NCBI RefSeq assembly: GCF_005885635.1
Contig: NZ_VATY01000001.1
Span: 372,001-436,000, forward strand
DNA length: 64,000 nucleotides
Direction: 5' to 3'
Source: Maribacter algarum (ex Zhang et al. 2020)
GTDB taxonomy: Bacteria > Bacteroidota > Bacteroidia > Flavobacteriales > Flavobacteriaceae
The translations under genes were made by a program, and so were the position numbers. Of this stretch, positions 45,867-53,733 are shown piece by piece; the first letter of the stretch is position 1; the number at the start of each line of letters is the position of its first letter. The notes under the pieces were generated by a model. The model saw only the letters and a list, made by a program, of their open reading frames with translations, did no database searches and was not told the origin of the DNA.

Positions 45867-48317
45867 TTATGAATTCTTTCTAAAAATTATGGTTTTCATT
45901 TTATCAAAAGTCTTTCGACCAAATGAAATATACTTCACATACAATTTCTTAAGAGTCCCGTAAATGAGGTTCTTTTTGTTTATAACTTCGAAAGATTCGA
46001 CTTCCCCGTAACCATATTCATATCCATAATTATATTCTTTATCATTATGACCAACACCATTCAATAGATATACCATATTTCTTAGCTTGTTCTGAGCAAA
46101 AATCTCTTTAGAGAATTCGAGCAATTTTTTCTTGGTATAATTTGCTCTAGTTACAAAAAGAGTAATGTCTGCAAATGGGGCAATTAACAAAGTATCAGAC
46201 ACCAACATTGTGGGGGCCGTATCTATGACAACAAAATCATACTCTTTTTTAGCATTTTCAATAAAAGTACCGAAGGCATTTCCTGAAAGTAATTCTGATG
46301 GATTGTGAGGAACCTTACCTGTAAAGCAAACCTGGAGATACTTGTTTCTTAAACCATTAGCAGTTATGGGTTCTTTCCAATCAATCTCAGGGTACAACAA
46401 ATAATGTGACAGACCTAATTCGCTGCTTTGGTCAAAAAATGTCTGCAGTTTCGGATTCCTCAAATCACCTCCAACAATCAATATTTTTTTCTTCAAACTT
46501 GTAAGCGCAAATGCCAAATTTAGTGCGGTTAAAGTTTTTCCTTCACCTTTCACTGAAGATGTCACTAAAATTACTTTTCCATTAGCATATTCGGATACTT
46601 TTCCCAAATGATAAATAATATTTGCACTTAATAATCTATACGATTCAGCAAGAACTGAGCGGTCATTCACTTCAAGAAAGCGTTTGTCATTTTCAAAAAA
46701 CGGTATCTCACCTATTATTGGAATTTCAGAATTCGTCTGAATTAAATCTTTTCGTTCATGAATTTTATTGTCAAAAGTAAATCGAACATAAAGAACCAAG
46801 AATGGTATTGCTAGCCCTAAGAAAAGGCAAATAGGATAGGTAATAAGCTTTTTAGGAGAAACCGGTTTTTTTTGCGTTAAACCGTAATCAACTATTTTAA
46901 TTGAAGGTGCCGTAATCGCATAATTAACAGCGGCTTCTTCTCGCTTTTGCAGTAATAACAAAAATAGTTTCTCTTTAATTGATTGCTGCCTTTCAATAGA
47001 TCGCAGCATTTTCTCTTTTTCAGGCAACCTCGAGAACATGTCATTGGCCAAATCTTTCTGTTCATCGAGTTTTTTTAAAGATGAGCCCAATTGCCTTCGA
47101 AACACATTTAACGTCTTAAGAATATTTTGTTTGGCACTTTCTAATTGAGCATTCATATCTTGAAGTGTTGGATGATTAGTTCCAACACTTGTCATAAGTT
47201 TACTTCTTTCAAGAGAAAGCTCATTAAATTCTGAAACTAAGTTATTGATGCTACTATTTTCTAAACCAACATCGGATGGCAGTAAGCTATAGGACTGCTC
47301 GTTAACAAGTGCCGATTTTAGCAAATTTGATAGGGTAATTTGGGTCTCCAAATCAAAAACCTCGTCTTCAGCAACAGATTTTTTCCTTAAGATACTCGTA
47401 GCATCTTCTTCAATATAAGAAAGATTATTAGCCTGTTTATAACCTTGTTTTCCGGCTTCTATTGAATCTAGTTCTCCTGAAAGGTATAGAAAACGTTCAT
47501 CTAAAAAGTCCAAGGTTCGTTTTGAAATTAACTGTCTATCTCGAATACCATCTTCATTAAATTTTTCAATAGTTTTATTCAAAATATCTTCCGAACGTTG
47601 CCCGCTCTCTCCTACGAGCCATAAAGTTAGAATTTCACTTTTCTTGTTTGAAGGTTGAACCTGCAGATTATTAGTCAGGTTCATTACAGCTTCCTTCTTA
47701 GGGTGAATAGCTACTTGATAAACTACATCTTCATATTCTTCTAGAACAATACCCTCCAATGGTCGAATATTGAATGGTAAACCAGTCATAGAACTTCCCA
47801 GATTATTATATTCAACAAAATATTCCCTATCATAATCATCAGTAATATGAAAACCTTCGGCCTTTAATTCAACTTCAAACCATAATGGCTCGATAGCTTC
47901 CTCAGATAACAAATGATCAGCAACAACAAAAGGTTGGTTCCAGATTTCCGAGGTTTTGAAAGTGCCTTTGTAATAGTATGAAATATCTAAGTCTAGGTCG
48001 TTTACAACTTGGTCTAAAAGACGGTATGATTTTAAAATCTCTATCTCATTGTCCATGTTGATTTTGCTATCTGACCAAAATAAGGTAGAGGGGTCTTTTG
48101 CAATATCCAATTCTTTGGTATCGTCTATAATCTTGATTTTGGCCATAGTTAGAAAAGTAACTGAAGCATAACGCATATAAAGAAAACCAATAAAAAGACT
48201 AAGCAAGGTCATGCCTAAAAAAAATGGCCAATACCTAAAATACTTCATAAAAGCATCCGTTAGTGAGAACAAATCCTTTTTCTCGAAATAATCAAAGCTA
48301 TCTTTCAATTCATCCAT
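45867..48317 (-). CDS. Polysaccharide co-polymerase and tyrosine autokinase (Wzc type)
   Basis: 816 residues. The N-terminal Wzz domain has a membrane helix near 31-50, a long periplasmic coiled-coil stretch, and a second helix near 490-512. The cytosolic BY-kinase has Walker A SSVKGEGKT (587-595), Walker A' GGDLRNP (616-622) and Walker B VVIDTAP (696-702). A tyrosine cluster follows (EYNYGYEYGYG, five tyrosines at 762-770), then about 45 further residues rich in K. It should control chain length and export of the polymer. The Wza outer membrane partner usually found beside it is absent from this window. The first gene upstream is a glycosyltransferase, 214 bp away. Confidence 0.94.
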   Translation of the reverse strand: MDELKDSFDYFEKKDLFSLTDAFMKYFRYWPFFLGMTLLSLFIGFLYMRYASVTFLTMAKIKIIDDTKELDIAKDPSTLFWSDSKINMDNEIEILKSYRLLDQVVNDLDLDISYYYKGTFKTSEIWNQPFVVADHLLSEEAIEPLWFEVELKAEGFHITDDYDREYFVEYNNLGSSMTGLPFNIRPLEGIVLEEYEDVVYQVAIHPKKEAVMNLTNNLQVQPSNKKSEILTLWLVGESGQRSEDILNKTIEKFNEDGIRDRQLISKRTLDFLDERFLYLSGELDSIEAGKQGYKQANNLSYIEEDATSILRKKSVAEDEVFDLETQITLSNLLKSALVNEQSYSLLPSDVGLENSSINNLVSEFNELSLERSKLMTSVGTNHPTLQDMNAQLESAKQNILKTLNVFRRQLGSSLKKLDEQKDLANDMFSRLPEKEKMLRSIERQQSIKEKLFLLLLQKREEAAVNYAITAPSIKIVDYGLTQKKPVSPKKLITYPICLFLGLAIPFLVLYVRFTFDNKIHERKDLIQTNSEIPIIGEIPFFENDKRFLEVNDRSVLAESYRLLSANIIYHLGKVSEYANGKVILVTSSVKGEGKTLTALNLAFALTSLKKKILIVGGDLRNPKLQTFFDQSSELGLSHYLLYPEIDWKEPITANGLRNKYLQVCFTGKVPHNPSELLSGNAFGTFIENAKKEYDFVVIDTAPTMLVSDTLLIAPFADITLFVTRANYTKKKLLEFSKEIFAQNKLRNMVYLLNGVGHNDKEYNYGYEYGYGEVESFEVINKKNLIYGTLKKLYVKYISFGRKTFDKMKTIIFRKNS

Positions 48318-48531
48318 CTCGGTACTTGCTTTTTAGGTTTTAAAGCGTTGTCAAAATTAATTTTTAAATTTCAAATATAAAGTTTCTACATCAGAGTATA
48401 AGATTTTACCGACAATCGCATCAATTAGTACGACAGAATAATTCCATACCTAGATTTTCTCATTATGTTGTATTACTCAAGCAAAAAACTCTTGAATAAA
48501 CCATTTCCATACTAAATGATGACCTAAGGCA

Positions 48532-49641
48532 TCAAACAATTCTTTTAAGTATTCCAGTCAAATTATCCTCGAACTTTTTAAGAGTAAACTCCTGCAAATA
48601 GAAATTTCGTCCTTTGACTCCCATTTCAGATCTTAGTGTCGGACTAGCTATCAATTGTTCTAGCCTATTTGCCAATTGTTCAGAATTTTTTTGTTTGACC
48701 AAAAAGCCTGATTGACCTTCTTCGACTATTGCTGCTATGGCACCCTCTGGGGTAGAAACAATTGGCAATCCATACTGCATGGCCTCTAAGAGAACCAAAG
48801 GAAAGCATTCATTATCATAATGTGTAGGCAAAGCAAAAATGTCGGCATTTCTATATGCTTCATCCTTATCCTTTCCATACTTTTTTCCTAAATAAAAGAT
48901 ATCATTCTGTAATTGCAATTCTTCAACCCTACTTTGAAACTGACCTTCTGAAATATCTCCTTCACCCCCAATAAAAACACAACTAAAATCTATACTTCTA
49001 TCCTTTAATACCTTACAAGCATCTATAAGGGTTTGGACTCCTTTTGATTCAATCAGGTTCGAAAGAAACAATATTTGCGGCTTTCCGTTTTGCTTTTGCT
49101 CTTTTATTTCGAATCCCCTTATTTCCGGTACACCATTGGGGCAATAATACACCTTAGATTCGGGAATATATTTTTGAATATCACTATACAATGGAGGAGC
49201 CAGTAGTATGACTTTACATTTTTTGAAAACAAACTTGTATATAAGATTATAAACCCATTTATTTTGTTTGTTACTAACACCTTTATTATGAAAATGATAG
49301 ACCATCTGAATACGAAATAGTCTGATTAGTAGAACAACTAGAGCATCCTTAAAGAAGCCAATTCCTGTAGAGGTTAGGGTGATGTAGACCAAATTAGGTC
49401 TGAAATTTTTCAGAGACCTATAAGTTTCTTTCAGAATTTGAAAAAACCTTTTCACTTTAGACCAACCACCTTTGCCAATGTCATCAACACTTACAGAAGT
49501 ACCAAGGTTTATATAATCACACTTAAAAGTGGTATTGATATCTTGACTTTCCCTTATATATTTACCCACCATAGCGGCACCATGTACTGGCGGTGGGTAA
49601 TGCAATATGAAAAGCACTTTTTTTACAGATTGGTCTTCCAA
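48532..49641 (-). CDS. Family 4 glycosyltransferase
   Basis: 369 residues, GT-B fold. The start is a TTG (49641) in a region without a nearby in-frame ATG. The N-terminus FILHYPPPVHGAAMVGKYI is typical of GT4. In the C-terminal half, ILFLSNLIESKGVQTLIDA, FYLGKKYGKDKDEAYRNADIFALPTHYDNECFPLVLLEAMQYGLPIVSTPEGAIAAIVEEG has the E-x7-E motif (E-CFPLVLLE) intact. It is the fifth of the string of minus-strand genes upstream of wzc. The donor and linkage cannot be told. Confidence 0.93.
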   Translation of the reverse strand: MEDQSVKKVLFILHYPPPVHGAAMVGKYIRESQDINTTFKCDYINLGTSVSVDDIGKGGWSKVKRFFQILKETYRSLKNFRPNLVYITLTSTGIGFFKDALVVLLIRLFRIQMVYHFHNKGVSNKQNKWVYNLIYKFVFKKCKVILLAPPLYSDIQKYIPESKVYYCPNGVPEIRGFEIKEQKQNGKPQILFLSNLIESKGVQTLIDACKVLKDRSIDFSCVFIGGEGDISEGQFQSRVEELQLQNDIFYLGKKYGKDKDEAYRNADIFALPTHYDNECFPLVLLEAMQYGLPIVSTPEGAIAAIVEEGQSGFLVKQKNSEQLANRLEQLIASPTLRSEMGVKGRNFYLQEFTLKKFEDNLTGILKRIV

Positions 49642-49666
49642 TTTTCTAGCTAGTTAATGATTTCTT

Positions 49667-50692
49667 CTATTCGATTGTTGAAATATTTTTATATGACAAA
49701 AGATTCAATAATGACATCTCCATTCCATATGGTTCATCAACCTCTACTTTCATCAAAATTTCTTTTATCAAAAAAACAGAAAAAATAGAGTTAAATTCAG
49801 GTATGCCAACCTCATTTCGAATAGATTCTAATAATTTTTTATCCCGCTTATTATGAAGTAAGTGATTTACCTGAAACTGAAACTTCAATGCGTCTAAATG
49901 TTCAAGTCCGTGTTCTTCGAAATATTCAAAATCGAAAGGCATTAATTCGTTTGCGACCCATATAAGATTCCATGGGGCGAAATCACCATGCTCGAAAACC
50001 TCATAATACTGATTGGTGGAATGGTTTATAGCTTGATCCAGTATTTCACACAACTCCCAAAGTTCCAAAAATTCTAATTGACTCCTAAGTTTATGAATTC
50101 TGGGGTGATCAACTAGTTTGAAAGAATTTTGTTTTTTAAACAAATCCAATACAACCTGATACTGCGAAGGTTCAAGATTGCCTATTGAGCCTTCGACATT
50201 TTGAAGGATAATATATGGTCGTTTATCGTAACTCCCTTCATCAATGAGTTCAGGAATTAAGTCAAGTTCAAAAAGCATTTTAGTCGCTTTTTTTTCATTA
50301 AGGATTCGTTTATGACCTAACGGAGATATAGCATACTTCAGATACCCGAGAATACTTCCATTCTCCAATAATTGTAAAACAACTTTGTCATGCGCGGTCG
50401 ATAAGTAAACTGAACTTTTAATCTCCTTATCAAGCCGCCTCTCTAACTCTTGGATAAATTTTGATTTTTCACTTCGTACAGTTGGTAGAATTATCTTTGC
50501 AAAGAAATTAAAATATATACTTAAGAATTTAGTGAATGTCTTTAAAAGTCTAGCTTTTTTAGAAAAAGGATTGTACAGCTTGAAGGCCTCTCTGGCTGAA
50601 CGTCCATTTTCAATGTTAAGGTAAACTTTGGGATTATTTTTTGTTGGCAACACCAAATTTACACCACCAGATAAAAATTCTGTATTATCCAT
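49667..50692 (-). CDS. Aminoglycoside-phosphotransferase-like kinase
   Basis: 341 residues. The catalytic segment FEHGDFAPWNLIWVANELMPFDFEYFEEHGLEH (from about residue 230) has HGD-x4-N, the Brenner motif of APH/choline kinases, and DFE in place of the DFG-like metal motif. The N-terminal lobe is weakly conserved (LYLSTAHDKVVLQLLENG, with KYAISPLGHKRILNEKKATKML possibly giving the ATP-binding lysine). It probably phosphorylates a small molecule or sugar of the polysaccharide route. It overlaps the P-loop kinase gene upstream by eight bases, so the two are coupled. Confidence 0.78.
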   Translation of the reverse strand: MDNTEFLSGGVNLVLPTKNNPKVYLNIENGRSAREAFKLYNPFSKKARLLKTFTKFLSIYFNFFAKIILPTVRSEKSKFIQELERRLDKEIKSSVYLSTAHDKVVLQLLENGSILGYLKYAISPLGHKRILNEKKATKMLFELDLIPELIDEGSYDKRPYIILQNVEGSIGNLEPSQYQVVLDLFKKQNSFKLVDHPRIHKLRSQLEFLELWELCEILDQAINHSTNQYYEVFEHGDFAPWNLIWVANELMPFDFEYFEEHGLEHLDALKFQFQVNHLLHNKRDKKLLESIRNEVGIPEFNSIFSVFLIKEILMKVEVDEPYGMEMSLLNLLSYKNISTIE

Positions 50693-51317
50693 TTATACTA
50701 TTCCTAATAATACGACCGATTTCAGAGGCTATCTCATCTGGGGGTCGATTAACTTCGATATTGATGTAACGTTTGCCATCGGCTAGATTGCGATACTGAA
50801 CAATTTGTCTTTTTAGCTCGTTCAAAGGAACTTCCTTTTTCCTACTATAAATAACGTCTGCATCAGTGGTTAAAATAAAATAAAATCTAGGTTTTGGAAT
50901 AAAATGCCGTATAAACTTGGCCGTACTCATTGCTCCTCCATACCTATATCGACGGCTATCTACCAATAGATCATCATAATATCTATCAAAAATTATTAAT
51001 GAAGATTGTGATTTTAAACGGAGAATATTATATACCCAGCCGAAATTATATTGAACAACAAAAAATAGCAACTTCAAAAATGACTTGAGGTGGCCGTAAG
51101 GTTTTTGACCATGCGGATTATCCTGTACAACATGCTTACTTCCCTCAGCTTTAAAAAGGGGTTTTAAGTGAAAATAGTCATACCTACTAAAGGGTAGATT
51201 CTTAGCTAATAACTTTTGGATAATAGTAGATTTACCGGAGCCATCTGGGCCTAAAAAGGCAATGGCAAAACCATTATCTGCTGTTTGATTGCGGGGAACG
51301 TTTGTCTTTTTTACCAT
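50685..51317 (-). CDS. Thymidylate-kinase-like P-loop kinase
   Basis: 210 residues. Walker A is FLGPDGSGKST (GPDGSGKS at 23-30). FDRYYDDLLVDSRRYRYGG corresponds to the DRx motif of thymidylate kinases but with an inserted, different loop. KPRFYFILTTDADVIYSRKKEVPLNELKRQ stands where the lid is expected. A housekeeping thymidylate kinase is unlikely because the segment is unlike Tmk and the gene lies in a glycan cluster. It is more likely a kinase acting on a glycan or lipid precursor. It starts 15 bp after a GT4 gene and overlaps the APH-like gene downstream. Confidence 0.75.
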   Translation of the reverse strand: MVKKTNVPRNQTADNGFAIAFLGPDGSGKSTIIQKLLAKNLPFSRYDYFHLKPLFKAEGSKHVVQDNPHGQKPYGHLKSFLKLLFFVVQYNFGWVYNILRLKSQSSLIIFDRYYDDLLVDSRRYRYGGAMSTAKFIRHFIPKPRFYFILTTDADVIYSRKKEVPLNELKRQIVQYRNLADGKRYINIEVNRPPDEIASEIGRIIRNSING

Positions 51318-51332
51318 ACCTATCTCTGATGT

Positions 51333-52571
51333 TTAGGCTTTTGTTTTATTTAAAACATCCTCATAGATATGGCATATCTGTTCCTTACGCCGGACCCAAG
51401 TATACTCTGTCATAATTCTTTTCTGAGCATTCGTACTTAAATCTAAATACTTTTTTTCGTTATGCGACAATTCCATCAGCCCATCACCTATTTGTTCACA
51501 AATCATTTTGGAAGATTTTAAATCTATGAGCAAACCGCAATTTTCGGTAACCATATCTTTAGGCCCGCTGGTATCAAGACAGATAATTGGCAAACCATAA
51601 GACATAGCTTCCATTATAGACCAACTACCCCCTTCACGAAAAGATGGATGTATTAAAACATCGGATTCAACCATCTTCATTTTTATCTTAGCATTATCGA
51701 CAAAGCCTCTAACGAAAATAGAATTTTCAAGCTTATTCTTATTTATATACTTTTCAATACTAGACATTTCCTTTCCATCTCCAAATAATTCAAGTGTACC
51801 ACTTCCGCCTGCTTCCAAAAAACGATGAAACCCTTTGACGGCATATAAAAAACCCTTCCAATAGTTCATTCTACCAACACATATGGCCTTAATGTTTTTA
51901 CTGTGATTTTTCTTAGGATGATTTTTAAAACTAAATGCTGGCATAGCTGTTTCAGAAATAGTTTCATAGATGGTACTTTTTCTCTTGGGGAAAGTTCTTG
52001 CTGAGCTTTGAGTTCGAAATAAAATGGCATCTGCCTTTTTCCTAGTGAAAAATGAAAAAATCGAAATTCGATTGATTTGATTAACAGTAGTATAAATCAA
52101 TTCTTGAAGTACTGCGCCGAATCCCATATTTTTCAAAAATCGCATGGGTACTGTATCGCCACCCCCAATTGGCCCCCAAACAAATGGTTGTTTTAGTAAA
52201 TAACCAGGAGGAGCTATCCATGATATGGCGAAATTTAGATGATGTACCAAATCAATGGGGCGACTATAACTTTTCATAAATTTATTCACATAAAAATAGG
52301 CTCCCCATTGCCATAACGCATAATATATTTGTGTACCCAAGGGCAATCTCTTTTTAAGGGAAGTAAAGAAAGAAGGTAAATCATAATAGATAAATTCAAC
52401 ATTACCCGCTTGCTTCGATTCTATAACCGCACGATTATTTGCACGAGTTAAAATTATGGTATCATAGGCTTTTGAAATATGATTTCCCATATTCCAACCC
52501 ACCCCTGGTTCGGAAGTTTTATCAGGTTCGCATGCATATGCTATTAGAAGTACTCTTTTTGTATTAACCAT
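51333..52571 (-). CDS. Family 4 glycosyltransferase
   Basis: 412 residues from the ATG at 52571; a TTG one codon upstream (52574) gives 413. N-terminal domain: VLLIAYACEPDKTSEPGVGWNMGNHI, an opening shared by several exopolysaccharide GT4 enzymes. C-terminal domain: AICVGRMNYWKGFLYAVKGFHRF, IFVRGFVDNAKIKMKMVESDVLIHPSFREGGSWSIMEAMSYGLPIICLDTSGP, where the E-x7-E motif is REGGSWSIMEAM. It overlaps the NTase-fold gene upstream by eight bases and is followed after 15 bp by the P-loop kinase gene. Confidence 0.93.
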   Translation of the reverse strand: MVNTKRVLLIAYACEPDKTSEPGVGWNMGNHISKAYDTIILTRANNRAVIESKQAGNVEFIYYDLPSFFTSLKKRLPLGTQIYYALWQWGAYFYVNKFMKSYSRPIDLVHHLNFAISWIAPPGYLLKQPFVWGPIGGGDTVPMRFLKNMGFGAVLQELIYTTVNQINRISIFSFFTRKKADAILFRTQSSARTFPKRKSTIYETISETAMPAFSFKNHPKKNHSKNIKAICVGRMNYWKGFLYAVKGFHRFLEAGGSGTLELFGDGKEMSSIEKYINKNKLENSIFVRGFVDNAKIKMKMVESDVLIHPSFREGGSWSIMEAMSYGLPIICLDTSGPKDMVTENCGLLIDLKSSKMICEQIGDGLMELSHNEKKYLDLSTNAQKRIMTEYTWVRRKEQICHIYEDVLNKTKA

Positions 52572-53613
52572 CAATATGAAATCTATTTGGCAAATTATCT
52601 AAAATTGCATGGTAATAAATGTCGACCATTTCATCTATTGATAAACTAAATTCGTTTTTTTTATCTAATGGCACCGAAGCATTTTTAAAATTCAACCAGT
52701 GAGTCCTAACAGCTTTTTCAGGATTAAAACGTTCCTCTGGCTGAATAATCAGTGTACTTCCTGTTATCGCTTTAAAATTGCTCATGAAGGAATTTGCCCG
52801 GCTTAGCTCCACAAAACGAAACAAAATATCAACTTTTGCATTTAACAAACTCACAAATTTGTCAAGTTCTTTTGATTCTAGGTTTGGAATATGCAAAATC
52901 ATTCCCTTAGGCGCTAAAATTCTGTTTAAAATTCTATAGGTATTCCACAAAATATATTGTACTCTTTTCCCCATTGAGGAAATATGATGTAATCGGGAAT
53001 TGTTTAATTCGATTATTTCATATTCATCCAACTTTTCCTTGGTCCCTTTCAGATAGTTCATTAACAAATTTGTACTTTCTTCTTTGAAATGTTGCCTTAA
53101 AAGAGTTAATACCGCTTTAGAATCTGATAACTTGAAATGATTTCTAATGTACCTATCGTCTTGCTCAAGCGACCTTTTTTTAACGACACGTTTTACTACT
53201 TTGTAACAACATGCAATCTCGTTATTAGGAATTGGTATTATCTCATTAAATCGATTACAGTTGTGAACTAATGTATTAGTTTTAAAACTGTACTTTCCAA
53301 TACCTTTAGGGTCAATCAAAAAGTCAAGTGCTAGAAAAATATCCTCGTTGTCCTTTTTCAGAACATAATAGAAACAGTATTGAATATCATACCATAACTT
53401 TTGATACAAGGACCAACCGGTTAATTCTCCAATGTTTACAATTAACTTTTCGAGTTTTGAAACATTGGTGCTACCAAAAGCCATGTCTACGTCAGAACTT
53501 GAAAAAAAAGGTAATGTTTCATAAGAGTGCAAAACGCACCATTCACTGTGAAACTCATTGTTCATAGCCTCGAAAAAGGGCCTTAAATAAGACTCGTGAG
53601 GATTATCGGTCAT
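52564..53613 (-). CDS. Nucleotidyltransferase-fold protein
   Basis: 349 residues. The N-terminal part looks like a minimal nucleotidyltransferase: WCVLHSYETLPFFSSSDVDMAFG with the D-x-D at D41 and D43, and a later FLALDFLIDPKG with D97 that could be the third metal ligand. The glycine-serine step usually before the DxD helix is poorly kept. The middle (residues about 130-230) is helical and charged; the end is a mixed domain with no family recognised. It may transfer a nucleotidyl or phosphate group to a sugar precursor. The genes downstream encode a GT4, a P-loop kinase and an APH-like kinase, so a shared step is possible. Confidence 0.6.
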   Translation of the reverse strand: MTDNPHESYLRPFFEAMNNEFHSEWCVLHSYETLPFFSSSDVDMAFGSTNVSKLEKLIVNIGELTGWSLYQKLWYDIQYCFYYVLKKDNEDIFLALDFLIDPKGIGKYSFKTNTLVHNCNRFNEIIPIPNNEIACCYKVVKRVVKKRSLEQDDRYIRNHFKLSDSKAVLTLLRQHFKEESTNLLMNYLKGTKEKLDEYEIIELNNSRLHHISSMGKRVQYILWNTYRILNRILAPKGMILHIPNLESKELDKFVSLLNAKVDILFRFVELSRANSFMSNFKAITGSTLIIQPEERFNPEKAVRTHWLNFKNASVPLDKKNEFSLSIDEMVDIYYHAILDNLPNRFHIDG

Positions 53614-53733
53614 TGGTGGAAAGTTAGGTCTTTAATGGCTGACCAAAAATAGTGTTTAAATAGAACTATTTAGATTTCTTTCGACAAGATGAGTAAATCT
53701 AAAGGTGAATTTTTAGCGAATCAATTTTTACTT

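Noticed and set aside
50685-51317. Housekeeping thymidylate kinase (tmk)
   Set aside because: The P-loop fits, but the region after DR and the lid differ from Tmk and the gene sits within a glycan array.
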